From assembly GCA_038503075.1 (NCBI GenBank), contig JBCAML010000008.1:186001-250000 (forward strand): a stretch of 64,000 nucleotides of DNA, in the 5' to 3' direction. Both the position numbers and the translations under genes were made by a program. The notes beneath the pieces are model-generated. The model worked only from the letters and a program-made list of their open reading frames with translations, was not told the DNA's origin and made no database searches. The DNA comes from Gyromitra esculenta. Taxonomy: Eukaryota; Ascomycota; Pezizomycetes; Pezizales; Discinaceae. Of this stretch, positions 1-12,572 are shown in pieces (position 1 is the first letter of the stretch; each line of letters starts with the position of its first letter).

Positions 1-1170
1 TCGACCTATTAATGTATAGGGGGGTGAATTTGCATCACATGCAAAACTGAGATTATCATCTTCTGCAATGGTTTCCACAGCTACTTCGTCACTCCATGAC
101 CACCGGGTTGCTGGCCTCACCCTTTCGAGGGGCCTCGGGACCTTCTCCTCCCGCATAATAGCGATATTCAGTTCTTCGAATCCTCCGTTAACGTTTTCCA
201 AGGCCCTGTCAATCCCGTCTTTTGTCAATCCCGGTATAGATTCCAACTTCAACACTCGCTTTTCTCCAAGTATACTCGCTGATTGCATTTGCATCCCACT
301 CAGCATCCAAACCAAGCAGTCCTCGCTGAACCCTGCGAGGTTCTTCACCTGTAACTCCCGTAACCGCTGCAGCTTCTCAAATTGACGAAACATCCTCGCT
401 CCTGGAACAAAGAGCTCACTAGAGGGTAGTTTATAAGGATCCGTGCATGAATCTTCAAGAATAGGGCAACCGCCATCAACTATTAGCTCTTCAAGGCTTT
501 GTGCACAAAGGATTGATATAGAGCAGAGTAAAAAGGTTGGAGGTGCGGATAGGGGCGAGAGACCGTTGCTGATATGGATACGTTTTAATTTCAAGTGTTT
601 CTGTGTGAAGGAGCTCCGGGTGTGAATTATGGCGTTTTGGAAGTGCACACCCGCTTCTGGGAAATCGAGAGTTAACTCCTCCAGTGAGGCCGTACAGGTC
701 TCCAGAAGAAAGCGTATGCTGAAAGTTGTTTTGTGGGAAGTGATGTGATTGGAGACTGGGTTTGCGAGAAGAAAATGGTCATCTGAAGGGTGGGTTTCTT
801 CGAGCCAGTGTAGGGTAATGAATTTGATAGCTGTCAGTTGGCCAGGCCAAGAATGTTTATCGAGATAATCGACGAACTCGGTCAGGGATTTAGAGGAGGT
901 GAGCTTGATTGCAGAGTAGACGTCGTTACGGAAGAAGCCGCGAAAGAAACAGCAAGTTAAAGAGAGTGACATCAATACTTCTTTCGCAAGACATTTAGGA
1001 TTTGATTTGGAATGTGGGAAGTATGAGACGATCTTATGAAATATCTCGATTGGGATTTTTTGGAAGTGTCCCAAAGTGTTTGGGATAGGAAGCGACGGGT
1101 TAGTAGTTAGGAGGGGTCTCCAAGGAGGAAATAGGGGGGTATCGACTGAAATGACCAATTTTGGATACAT
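1..1170 (-). CDS. F-box protein (3' end beyond window)
   Basis: One open frame of 390 codons runs from an ATG at 1170 off the left edge without a stop. In-frame stops lie about 45 and 51 nt above the ATG, which fixes the start. Residues about 37-83 fit an F-box: FQKIPIEIFHKIVSYF, then a second hydrophobic half with LSLTCCFFRGF. The remainder has recurring leucine-rich segments (LEELTLDF, LEELIVDGG, LRELQVKNLAG) like the irregular repeats of fungal F-box/LRR proteins. F-box proteins hold substrates for SCF (Skp1-cullin) ubiquitin ligases; the substrate cannot be told from sequence. No intron is needed in the visible part. The F-box call is fairly safe; the LRR nature of the rest is inferred from spacing only. 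Confidence 0.75.
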   Translation of the reverse strand, partial: MYPKLVISVDTPLFPPWRPLLTTNPSLPIPNTLGHFQKIPIEIFHKIVSYFPHSKSNPKCLAKEVLMSLSLTCCFFRGFFRNDVYSAIKLTSSKSLTEFVDYLDKHSWPGQLTAIKFITLHWLEETHPSDDHFLLANPVSNHITSHKTTFSIRFLLETCTASLEELTLDFPEAGVHFQNAIIHTRSSFTQKHLKLKRIHISNGLSPLSAPPTFLLCSISILCAQSLEELIVDGGCPILEDSCTDPYKLPSSELFVPGARMFRQFEKLQRLRELQVKNLAGFSEDCLVWMLSGMQMQSASILGEKRVLKLESIPGLTKDGIDRALENVNGGFEELNIAIMREEKVPRPLERVRPATRWSWSDEVAVETIAEDDNLSFACDANSPPYTLIGR

Positions 1171-2828
1171 TCCTGTTGAGGTTATATTTTGGAGGGAATA
1201 TGGGAGGAATTAATATCAAATACTATGAGAAGCTGTGGTATATATGGTGCTTGCGTAATGTTTGAAAGAGATGTTCATGCCAGGTGCAGACGATGAAAAG
1301 CTCAGCCTGGAAACAAGATAGGTCAAAAGAACGAAGTCGGTTCTTGAGCCAAAACTAACGGCAACGCATAAAAGATCGAGTGAGAAAATGTGATCAAATC
1401 GTAAGGCAAATCAAAATCGCCTGGCGCTTACTTACCCGGTTCCTACAATTCAAATCGGCTGCTTTCTTTTCTTTTTCGTTAGCTTGAGGTGGCGCTTGCG
1501 CTTAGTTATAAGTATCCAGTCAGCAAGCGTGCCCTCCAAATACCAAACATGGGTAAGGTCCACCCGAAACCCCTGCATTTGATCATGCGTTATAATTTCG
1601 AGCGGTGAAAATCGTCGAGCATCGTCAACAGTGGCCAATCGCGCCGGCATCAACTCTATGCAACCACCCGGGAACGCAGGATCTTGCCATGCAACCTCTT
1701 GTCCGCCACGCGTAACCTAAGGCTGTAATTCAACCGTATCGAGTTCCCATCGACAGGCCACTCCATAAGGAATCAGTACTCTCACCTTTACAGGCTACCC
1801 TGCAGACTACATTCTAACGTTGATCGGGATGTAGCCCATTTTTTGGTCTCGTGAGAATAGGGACACTAATTTTTTTATGTTATTTTCTTGGGCTAAGGAT
1901 TAGGTGAGTGAGGCGTCGTGAAGTTGTCGAACCACGTACTTATACGACGTCATGTCTACCAACTAGATTGAAACCCCCTCTAAAACCCACCCGGGGCTGA
2001 ATGCGATGTCAGTCTACACTCCAATGCATTTGGATATTTTCGCGACAGGCCAAATGAACTGAAAAAATGAAATATAATTCTAGTATAGACCTTGGTTGGC
2101 CTTGGCCCAGCTACAGCGATGTATTGATTCGTCAAATCGCTTTGCTTCGTTTTCTTAGTCCTTCGCCTATTGGGGCACAAAAATATACCTGCGTGTGTTA
2201 AGTGGAATTGCTAAACACCAACAGGAATTGTCTCGTATACCAAAGACCAAAGGAAGCACATTTACTACGCAATACGCATATATGTAATTCTTCTATCAAG
2301 ACGAATATGTATGTGTATAGACGTCACGATTTCCTATCGTCCGACGAGAAAATTTTCACTTAGAAACAAGCCTCTCTTATCACCATTCTTATCAGTATGT
2401 TTCATACCAGGATATGTTAGTCTCTAACCCAGCCACCAGACTCGGGGTATTGTCTAGCGTGCAATGCCGTATAAATTGGTCAGATGCGGCCCGGTGTTAA
2501 TGTGGCTTGCGCGTAGCAAACACTTGAACCAGCCGGATACAGAGTAGTTCCTATCTTTTTCGCCACATTCATCACTATATCAGGTTTAGTTTCAAGGTAG
2601 CACCAGGTCGTATCTGACCAGTATATATGGTACCCGAGGTCATAGAGTCATAGGGTGCAGCTTTTGTGGCGTGTAAGCGCCACAGCTGCGGTAGGACAAG
2701 TCGTGGGTGGGTCGCCCCGACGTCGGTCTGAGAAACATAGGAAACATGGCTAGGCCAGCCCTCCCTGCTCCGCAGCAGCATAACTGTCACTAGAGTAACT
2801 AAGCTATGATACAGGCTGTAGGTAAAGG
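1171..2828. other. Spacer without recognisable gene
   Basis: AT-rich sequence with many stops in all frames. The few open stretches of 60-70 codons show no codon bias or motif. It should contain the promoter of the minus-strand F-box gene and distal upstream sequence of the amine oxidase gene. Nothing else seen. Confidence 0.6.
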
Positions 2829-3180
2829 TGCCTTGGGGCCTTTTATTCGTTTGTCTGCTCTCGATCCTCTTTGCTCCTCCTCGTCCTCCTCCAGTCCTTC
2901 ATCCTTCCCTCCCTCCGCTCTTCATATTGCTAGCACCCACCATCCTCTTCTCCACCATCTATAACTTCGTGAGTATTTTTTTGATTATCACGATTCGCTT
3001 CAAATCCCCCTTTTCTATCATCGGATAATATCCCACCCGCCAATTTCTCCTATCCTTCAGCTTTGCTGTCCTCTTCTTCGCTGCTTAAATACCTCAATTG
3101 ACCTCATACTTTATCTATCAACCTCACTATTGTTACTTCTGCCGCCTGAAGCTCCTCGATCTAAAACCCCGATTTATTCA
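2829..3180 (+). promoter_or_regulatory. Pyrimidine-rich promoter and 5' UTR of amine oxidase gene
   Basis: The plus strand becomes strongly C+T-rich (for example 2868-2962 and 3040-3140) just before the amine oxidase start. CT-rich stretches before the coding region are common in filamentous fungal promoters around transcription starts. No convincing TATA box was found. The assignment rests on composition and position only. Confidence 0.4.
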
Positions 3181-3269
3181 AGCTTTCCCACATACACAGC
3201 AGCTTTTGCCACCCTCAAAAACAATTCCGAACAGCTCCCACATTAAATAATTCAGTTTCCCCTCTCCGT

Positions 3270-3278
3270 ATGCAGTGA
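3270..3278 (+). promoter_or_regulatory. Two-codon upstream ORF overlapping the amine oxidase ATG
   Basis: ATG CAG TGA at 3270-3278 shares its last base with the main start at 3278 (TGATG). A scanning ribosome would translate two codons and terminate on top of the main start. Such minimal upstream ORFs can lower translation or make it depend on reinitiation. The context is seen directly; the regulatory effect is inference. Confidence 0.4.
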
Positions 3279-5372
3279 TGAGCCCCATCGCCACCAGCCC
3301 AAGTTCGAAATCATCAAGTTCATTAGCCGTCGCTAATTCTATCACCAGCAATGACGGTAGCTCTGAATCAACGCCCCTGTTGGAGGGTGATATGAACGAT
3401 AAGGTGGCTGAGAAGAGATTTCCTAAAGGAACTAAACCCACCATTGCTATAATCGGGGCTGGTGTAGCAGGGCTCAGGGCTGCGGAAGTGTTGCTGGAGA
3501 AGGGCTACGGCGTTATAATATACGAAGCTCGAGAGAGAATCGGCGGAAGAGTATGTATAAGTGATCGTTTGGGAAAGGAGGTCGACCTGTAAGACCTCCC
3601 CTCACAGATATTTGCATGGCATATCTTTGAAAAGTGATTTGATGGTTTTCTTCTCCTTTCATCCAGTGGCCCAAATTGGATCCATGGCACGTCCAACAAC
3701 CCCATAGTCCCACTTTCCCAGCTCTCGAACTCTATACTACACCAGTACTCCGATATATGTCCCGTCTATACCCCTGAAGGTAGTCTCATGGACCAGACCG
3801 AAGCAGATGAGTTGCAAGATCTGCTATGGAAGGTTATTGAGAGAGCCGTCGAATACTCCAAGTGCTGCTATGCCGCAATCCCTGTAGAAAAGTCATTCTA
3901 TGATTATTGCGTTGAGAAGGCAGAGGAGTTGTTTGGATCAAATCCGGACACAGAGGATGATCGTGTACAAGAGAGAGAGGGAATTGTTAACGGTGGTGGT
4001 AAGGGTGGAGTGAAGAGAAGCGAGGAAGAACATATACGGTGGAAGGGGCAAGAGGAGCGAAGAAAGGAGATTTGGTTGGCCATGGCTGGGATGTGGGGAA
4101 CCTTTATTGGGAGCAGTGTTACAAGGCAGAGTTTAAAGTTCTTCTTTCTTGAGGAACCATTAGAAGGGCGTGAGTGGTTGAAATCCTCAATTGCTTCCTT
4201 TCTTAGCTTTCACTAATGGATCTCTCAACTTATAGCAAATCTCTTCGTTGCCAGCACCTATAAATCTATGATAAAGACCTTATCAAAACCTTCGCTGGAT
4301 GCTAAAATCATCAAGCTCGACACACCCATCAATGAGATTACTACTATTACCGAAGATGGTCGGAAACGAGTCTTCCTTAGCAGTTCACGCAAGCCCCAAG
4401 AAAATCGCATTGTTGATGGCGTAGTCGTCACTGCGCCCCTTGGATGTCTCAAGCGTGATATGATCAAATTTGAGCCAAGCATTCCTAAACGAATACAAGA
4501 TAGTATAAACTCGCTGAGCTATGGGAATCTTGAAAAGGTTAGGGAAGATACTCCCTAGAATTTACAGAATAACTGCTAGAGAGGACGGAAACTGATACAA
4601 TGCTGTCGGATAGGTTTACATTAAATTCCCACGAGCCTTCTGGACCGTCGATCGCAGCGGCCCTGATTTCTTCACATTCCTCGCCCCTACTTACGCTCCC
4701 CAAACTAACCCTGAAAACTGGCACATGTGTTGCTTTTCGCTGGCCTATCTTCCGGACAATTGTGCGCAGCCAACGTTGCTTTTCTATGTCTTTGGGCCTA
4801 TATCGGCCCATCTGATTGGAAATTTCTCGCCCGCCACGACAAAAATAGGACGATCGCAATACTTGGAATTCTTTAAACCTTACTTCTCGAAGCTCCCGAA
4901 TTACGATGAAAAAGACCTAGACTGTGCGCCTGAAGATCTTATTGCGACGGATTGGAGTAGGGAGAAATGGGCGGGCTACGGGAGCTACTCGAATTTCCAG
5001 GTCGGCCTGACTGCCGGCGGTGAGGATATTGAAGCCCTGAGAGATGGTATTCCCGAGCAGAAGGTCTGGTTTGGCGGTGAACATACTGCACCAATACTGG
5101 GGTTGGGGAGCGTATCCGGAGCGTATTGGTCTGGTGGGGACGCTGCGGAAAAGATCATTGAAAATTTTGAGGGTACCGGAACCACAGGCTCAAGTTTAGG
5201 TATCCATGGAACAAAAGGCAATGATGACGCAAGAAATGGTATGAAAGCTGGCGCCAGGAAGGAGAATGGAGTGACAAATTGGTACGGGAAGACAATGGAG
5301 GTTTGTGATGATAGGCTTGAAGTTAATGGGAAGGCTAAAACCCTTGCTAGAAATAGGCATTTAACTGGGTAA
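3278..5372 (+). CDS. FAD-dependent amine oxidase (polyamine oxidase-like), 4 exons
   Basis: Exons 3278-3588, 3667-4169, 4236-4537 and 4614-5372 join in frame to 624 residues. Introns of 78, 66 and 76 nt have GT-AG ends (GTAAGA, GTGAGT, GTTAGG donors). The first joins VDL to GPNWIHGT, the second restores NLFVASTYK, the third joins LEKV to YIKFPRAFW; all are expected family motifs. Residues 57-65 hold the Rossmann GxGxxG (GAGVAG) followed by YEARERIGGR. The C-terminal FAD-contact block is WFGGEHTAPILGLGSVSGAYWSGG. Amine oxidases of this fold oxidise polyamines or related amines with FAD, giving hydrogen peroxide; the exact substrate is not shown. At 624 residues it is longer than most polyamine oxidases, with a polar Ser-rich N-terminus of about 50 residues and a Gly/Lys-rich C-terminal tail. 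No signal peptide is evident. A two-codon upstream ORF overlaps the start. Confidence 0.88.
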
Positions 5373-8300
5373 AAAACACATGCGAAATAGGAACGACTTC
5401 AACAAGGGATGCAGTACGTCTTCCTCTGGATGTGGCGTTAGGGTAACTAGTATTCAGGGAATAGAGTATTTGGCGACTTTGTTTTTGTCTTCTTCTAAGG
5501 GTAGTAGGCGCTTGTGGTCAGTATTGTTTATTAGAAAATAATTATTGTACAGGTTTTCTCGTCCGTTTTGCTTCTTATATTTGCTTTATGTAAGCCGATA
5601 TGAAGAATCCTGCCACGATGGTGCTATCAATTTCGATTTTCAGACCTTAAGTTTAGGAATCTTTGGGGATAGTCATGCTCGAGAGCGTGATGAATTTGGG
5701 GGTGTCTTGAACCCTTTTAACGACTTAAATAGACGTTACAGGTGACTTCGTTCATGTAACCACGTAGATAACCCGGCATAGGAAAAGGAGTTTGAGTATA
5801 AGGCTCCGAGGTAGTTGTGATATTTAAGCATGATAGAATAACTAGATTTGAGGAGTCCATTAAGGGCACCTATCGAAAAGATAGGGGCTCCACCGTGGCC
5901 CTAGGTTCACCATGCTCCAGTGCGTATCTATTGGGTAAATTTCCCGAATGAAATGAAAGATTGAGGATGTGCGTTGAAATAGTAAAAATTATGCTATTGG
6001 GTTCAGTTGCAAATTTCCTCTGACTTAAATTACCTATTATCATGTGCACCAACTATTAAAACTACTACCATGAATACAACCATAGTCACCCGCTAGATGT
6101 TCGCTTTCTTATTGTTGAATTTTGTCTTTCAAGATATATAGTTAGCTAAGTTCTAGAGAATGAGTCAGCCCAGGTGTTTTGCTAACTAATTAGTTACCAT
6201 GTAGATTCGATCTCCTCATCTGAGAGATGATATGTAGGGTTAAAGGTATCCCTCTAAATCTAGTTTCCCTTAAGTTATCATTCGGGATATCGTTGACGAA
6301 GTCGGCCACTCCCGTAAATAAGTGATATTAAATACTTCGGTTTGGCTCTAGAAAATCGAGTGAGAATTAGTGAATGAGGAGCATAAATTACTATTTTTTA
6401 TAATGCTCAGCTACGTCCGTGAATTTCCGGATCGAGCGATTCTGAGAACTGTGCTTGGAAGAAAAAATTCATTACGGATTTTCTAGTACGGAGCCGTGTA
6501 AAACCGGCAGTTTTTTTTGAAGTGGTGAGTGTAACATCGCTTGTCACTCGCCTACGCGCGCTAGCTGCAGAAGGACTACAGTAAGACACCTGCAAATTTC
6601 CAACATCATTCTTAAGAAAGTTATAGCCTAAACATGAGAAAATATATGTGAGGATAAGCCCGCGCTGTCCTCGTTTTCCTGTAGTTATGTGGTGGAATTA
6701 CGGCTCCTAGATATTCTTATCGGGTATCACGTTAGTTATAATTGCCATGTATTTTTGGGGTTTTAACCTCACCTAAGTAAGTGGATTCGCGATGGAAGTT
6801 GTCTGGTCTTGTTAATATCCTTCTTATATCCCGTATTGCTATATATAGGGCAAGGTAGCTGTAGTTCGGAGTCTCGTCTGGACCAATTTAATATCACTGT
6901 CACGGGAGAGTATGCGTACAGTTACACCTCGATATACATGTCGGATGCTAAGTCTCAGTAAGAATCCGTAAGAGAATCTGAAACTACGAGGTCTGGCATA
7001 GCGAGGTGCGACTGTATTTTATAGCACGCTTAGAGGCTACTTATATAGCCTTCCTCATCATTCTTCATACATAATAAACTCTCTTCTCGAGCTTGGTTTG
7101 CCCTGTGCATTACAATCCCCGGTGCTTGGTCCCTAGATCCTTACGCTGCAATTTAGAGCTACTCCACTACATATATTTCAGCTAGTCTATAACTTGAGAA
7201 GACAGTGGGGAGCACTTTATTTTTTTCAAGGCGCACTAAGGTCTACGCATTCTAATTGCTCTAACCAAGCACGACAAACTTCTGGTCATGGGATCTGTGT
7301 TGTTTTCACATTCTACTATCTATTTGAATACCAAACTAATGTTCTTTCTAGATTTCACCCTTTTCCTTTCATACCTCACTTCTCCTTTGATATAGTCCTA
7401 GAAGCTATGCACCATCTCTGCTCGCCTACATACAGTATTCAAGTACAGTTTTTGAACACATGCACAATGCGGGATTATGACCTGAATGCATCTGGAAAAT
7501 ACAAGATAGCGCAAGAGGCTGTTGAGATCATACCATCCACAAAGCCCTTTGTAGGAGGGTGCAAGAACATCAGTGAGGCTATTCGTTTGTTATGAGCTCA
7601 AAGCAGGACAGGCAGACAGTTGGCATGGGAGCACGTAGAGGTCACCAAATTTACTAAGGGCTTAGACGTCGACCTTGGAGTGATTCTCACCAGACACTCA
7701 TCTCCTAAATGTAATTGGGATTGATCGTCAGCTTTATTTTCGATGGAGATATGTACGTAGGTCTTGAAACTACACGTAAGGCCATTTACCACTACCCACC
7801 AATTTCACGACCGGTAGCACTGGGATCTATCAAACTGTTCCATTTGTAATTGCGGTGATTGATTCCTCCGTAGGCGCAAGTACGGGTTTTCGTCAAGTGC
7901 TTCCATAGCACTTGTGTAGAGGTCGATTTATCCTTTGGCTGCCTTCGGGATGCCGTATTAAGATTCGCTCCGGAGATTACCGCGGAAGGATGTAATTTCA
8001 TAAACAGTAGCAACTGCAACTTTCCTACCTTTACAGTTGGTCTCCACAATGGAGTCCCACTGTGCTCTAGGCTCATCTCCCTCTGTCTGTGCCTGGTAAA
8101 TATGCTAACACGCAACAGGGAAATCCCGACGAGTACCACCTCAAAGCTAGGGATGGTCAACGCCTGCCGTTCCACATCTTCGCCCCATACGGCCGTATCG
8201 TTGGTAGCGTATTACAAACTTCCAGCCTGGCACAGTACATTGGGGGTGCTTTGACGGGCTAGGGGCAACCGTCTGATCTGATCTGCTAAAAGACGACTTT

Positions 8301-10038
8301 GTATTTGTTTTTTTGTGGTTCCTAGTGATATTTAACGGATCCTGAATCCCAACCCAAGGGGATCTAGAACTGGGTAGCCCGTTCCCCACTTTCTTCCTTC
8401 TTCTTTTCCTTTCCCTTTTCTCTTTATTTCTCTTTCATACCCCGTGCGACCCCGTACTGGGGTGTGATGATCACACTGCAAGCTTCCACTGAAGTAGACA
8501 TATACGGAAGTTTCCATACTTGCTATTTTAGTTATAGTACTGGTTTCTTAAACCCCATAAAAGCTCCATATCTACAAAACTGATATCTATGGCCGGCCTC
8601 GAGCCTCTCTCTAGGTGGCTTTTGGTGGCTTTTCTCGTACAAATCTAAGTCAATTTCTAATAACGAGCTAGGCGTCTCAGCACTCGTTATTGAGAACCCT
8701 CCATTGCAAAATCCTAACCATGGTACCAGTTAGTGTTCTAATTTTTGGTAAGATTCAATAACCAGAGGGTATATTCATAAGAGTGCTACTATGACTGACT
8801 AGACCTCGGCCTAACATACATTTCCCCCAGGAAAACAGTCTAGAAATATGGGGGGAGGGGTTGGCTTGGTCTGCTGCGGAACCATGCCCGATACCGTAGC
8901 ATATAAAGCCACTCCGCTCCCCCCGTTTCAGGGATATTTCCCCAGAATACAAGTAGGGTGTTTCTTGATAAACCCCACTACCACGTAAACAGGTCAATCA
9001 CAACGATATCAGCAAGAAATTTTGGTTGATGGGAGGACTGGTGAATCACGAATTCTTGGCAATAGACTAGGCTAGCGAAAATCGCTCTCCGGGAGTTTCC
9101 GAAAAATATAAACTGAAAATGGTAGTTGTTAACTGTTTCAAGCTCCAACTGATCGTTTATTACTGAGCTCTGTATGGTGCACAGATTCGAACGGCTCAAC
9201 ACAAGACTCCTATCATATAATGGCCTCTGCATTTTAGGGGTAATCTACCACAACAGCCTAGGGTGGTGGGGTTAGCTTTACATAAGGTTACTTGAAATGT
9301 CTGGAATTTTAACTAGTCTGATACGCAACTAAGGTGTGTAAAAGGTGATATAACGTGTCAGGGATCGCTATGCATATACGACCTCCCGGCCAAGATCCGT
9401 CATTCAAAACCCCGCTGTTATGATATTGACCCTCTCTTCCTTGTAGAATCATTGTTGAGTCCAGTATCGTCCTTGGATTCAGTCACGTTCCCTTATCAAG
9501 ACGCTATTTCAATGCTATTTCAAGCGGTTTTTGCAGGTATGTAATCCTCTCAACACCCCCTCCACATCGTCACAATGCGACTAACGTTACACAGAGCAAA
9601 TACTACAAAATAAATCCGTTTGTGCTGGAGATGGAGATATTTTGTTTCCATGGGGATGTGTTTGGCTCGGTTGAGTTAAGGAACCAATCCCACATGCGCG
9701 CCACAAATCTCAAGCCACAAACAAATGGCCGGGTTTAAGGCGGACCGAACAACGGTTCGTCGTACGAGCGATACCTACATGTATTCTTTGTTCGCGCCCA
9801 ATAGGCGCAAATCGAACGGCACCGTTTGCACGAATGAACGGCTGGGTGAATTTATTCTGCAGAACAACTAAAACAGGCTCCCTCAACAAAGTCGAATTAA
9901 AAGTCGCTAATTCTGCGGGGCAACCCGCCAGCCCGGCAGGCTTGCTCTAGGATTTCTAACTTCTCGTAAGGACAACACACCAAGCCTTCTAGAAATCCCG
10001 ACACACAGGAACGTAGTTATACCAAGCACCACCAGCGA
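5373..10038. other. Long AT-rich spacer, no supported gene
   Basis: This 4.7-kb stretch has only short open frames without motifs. The longest, 7194-7595 plus, starts on a non-ATG codon and reads like random translation. Stops are dense on both strands, and I could not match any part to the retroelements to the right. The last few hundred bases should hold the promoter of the methyltransferase gene at 10039. It may be old decayed sequence, but I see no identifiable parent. Confidence 0.5.
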
Positions 10039-11229
10039 ATGACGATGAATGGTGATTATCTTTACCATGGAGGTGAGCTCGACTGGCAGATAGCGCCCAT
10101 GATAGACCATGATTTCGATGACGACTCGGATTACGCTTCTGGATTTGACAGTTATCCATCGTCGGTTTTATCAAGCGATTATAACTACAAGTACGAGAAT
10201 GGTCGGCGATACTTTGCGAGGCGACAGGTATGGATATCACTTGTGGCCATTCCACACGTTTTCTGCTTGGGATTGCGAGGACTTGTTTGTAGTTACAGTG
10301 CACCTTTTGCTGACAAGTATGCTACGGATGACAGGTTAGGTACCCTTTACCAAACGACGATGAGGAACGAAACCGCCTAGACTTGATGCATCACATCTGG
10401 ACGCTTATCTTGGATGGAAAATTAATCACATTTACGATCGGTCCGGAACCATTGCGCGTGCTCGATGTTGCGACAGGAACTGGAATATGGGCAATCGACT
10501 TTGCCGAGTAAGTTCACGATCCTGGATTATTATTATTGTTGTTATTTTGAAATTGACGCTCTGACAAAAATCAGTCAATTTCCCAAATCGCAAGTAATAG
10601 GCACGGATATCGCACCTGTAAACCCACCTTGGACACCACCAAACCTTGAATTTCTCCTTGAAGATATCGAGGAGGAATGGGCGTTTCCAAAAAACACCTT
10701 TGATGTTATCCATGTTCGCTCGATGGCTGGCTTCGTCAACGACTGGCCACGGCTCCTTATGCAGTGTATGGCCGCACTAAAACCAGGTGGGTATATCGAG
10801 CTACAGGATTTTGATGCGTCCTTCTTGTGTGAAGACGGTTCGCTCGGTGATGATAGTATTCTGCATCGGTGGGTGCAATTATGGGAAACGGGTGCATTAC
10901 GGTCTGGGCGCCAATGGCTCTCGGTGCCACCAAACTTCAAAAACTTCGTTGCGAACGCGGGATTCGTCAATGTTGTTGAAAACAAATATAAGGTACCGGT
11001 TGGCAAGTGGCCTAAAGACGAAAAACAAAGAGAGATTGGTTTGTGTATGTTGAAACACCTCATTGAAGGCGTTGAGGGAATCACGTTGGATTTGTTTACC
11101 AGGATACTTTTGTGGGATAAGGCACAGGTTGACGAGCTACTAAATAAGGTTAGGAAGGAAGTTATGAATCCGAAGATCCACAGCTTTCTGATGGGATACA
11201 CGGTTTATGCCACGAAGCCTTTGTCTTGA
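10039..11229 (+). CDS. LaeA-like SAM-dependent methyltransferase, 3 exons
   Basis: Exons 10039-10227, 10335-10507 and 10575-11229 give 338 residues. Introns are 107 nt (10228-10334) and 67 nt (10508-10574, donor GTAAGT, branch-like CTGAC before TCAG). After an acidic N-terminus comes YENGRRYFARR, then YPLPNDDEE across the first junction, then SAM motif I VLDVATGTGIWAIDF. IGTDIAPV follows the second junction, with a later LKPGGYIELQDFD. This order is that of fungal LaeA/TAM-type methyltransferases of 300-370 residues, in which the class I fold binds S-adenosylmethionine. LaeA itself is a nuclear regulator of secondary metabolism, but most relatives are uncharacterised and the methyl acceptor is unknown. 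A second copy with the same intron layout faces it at 12573-13683. The 3' flank has a short run of TTCTGG/TTTCTGG repeats. Confidence 0.88.
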
Positions 11230-12572
11230 TAGCTAGCAAGAAGCCTTGTTCTTTATTTCTCTGAATTTCCTAGAGTTCTGGTTTCTGGTTTCTGGTTTCG
11301 GGTTTCGACTGGAGTTCATTTTGGGATCGGTTTGTTCTCATGGCACCAAAGGGCTATAAAATCAGAACAGTTACGAAAATGGGAGTTTTTAACCTCATAA
11401 ATCATGGTTGTTTTTTTATTACTATATTATGTGCTGTACCAATTTCACTGACGTTTGTTCATCTTGTCTGCTGTTTTGTCCTTATATTTTCCCATTGTAC
11501 TTGAGCTCCTTCCTTTTTATTCACGCATTTTTTTTTTCTTAACAGCTACGGCTGGATGTCATAGTGGACCACACGTAGGGTATATATCCAAAGTCGGGTT
11601 TGCTGCGATTCTGTCGTGTGCTTGACAGCCGCCGATTTTTATACCTATAAACATCGCTTGGCTGGTTTGTAGGGACCCGGGAAGGCGTGGATTTTGGTCG
11701 GGAGTGAATCCTTTTAAGGATATTGAACTGTAGTAATTAACCGCAACCTGATTTCGACAATCTAATTAGCCACGTGAACATGACCGTGGGGGAAATTGAT
11801 CGCATTCCCAGCCTTCTTCTTATCGGCCAAGGCAAAATTGCAATTCAACTTCAAGGAATCCGTGATACAATCGGACACATGCAGCTAGTTGGATATCCAA
11901 CGTGTGCAGACGTGACATCCAGAATATATGCACAGAGTAAGTATGCCTTGTGGCTTCTTTGGTTTGAGTATCCTCCTGACTAACTCATAAATGATATTAG
12001 ACCAAACCTACTTCCCATAAAATTTATAATGGTGAAGCACGTGAGTATGAACGTCTAAGGTATCTCCCCACTGCCGGGGAAGAGAAGCTCGCTTGTCACT
12101 GTTGCAGGTATATCTACCAACTAAATTAGTGTTGCCCAATACTTACATATGAGTGGCTGCAAACTACTTGGGGTTGTCTTTACTCCCGCCAGACACTTCA
12201 ATGGGTGACAGATCGAAGCAAATCGCCGAGCGTCTGGGGGTTCCGCAAGGTTGAGGCGGAGATTGTGTTTCAGTTTAGCCTTTCGTGCTTAATCCTAAAG
12301 TAAACTTCAGGGCACCCCAAAACAGACCCAGATGTGTTTTTTCTGTGACGTAAGATCGTAGTTTAGAATTGTTAGAATTCGTATGCCCCATGCCCCATGA
12401 GGGATGATATAATACAAAGCTGCACGCGAAGAAGAAGAATATTAATAATAACAACAGCAACACAAAACCACTAGGGTCTCCAGTTCCCACATTTCTATGC
12501 TCCGCACAAATCGTATCCCCCAAAAAACGCCATATGTATATTTCACTCAACGCCTTCTTACTATCCCAAAAC
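11230..12572. other. Spacer between convergent methyltransferase genes
   Basis: Shared 3' region of the two convergent methyltransferase genes. It contains a short tandem TTTCTGG run near 11280 and poly-T stretches near 11410 and 11530. No frame or motif supports a gene; the open stretch at 11774-11983 has no recognisable features. Confidence 0.5.

Noticed and set aside
7194..7595. A 133-codon plus-strand frame
   Set aside because: It starts on a non-ATG codon, has no motif or bias, and sits in a long stop-rich spacer.
10575..11201. A 208-codon minus-strand frame across the methyltransferase
   Set aside because: It is the antisense shadow of exon 3, which carries clear methyltransferase motifs.
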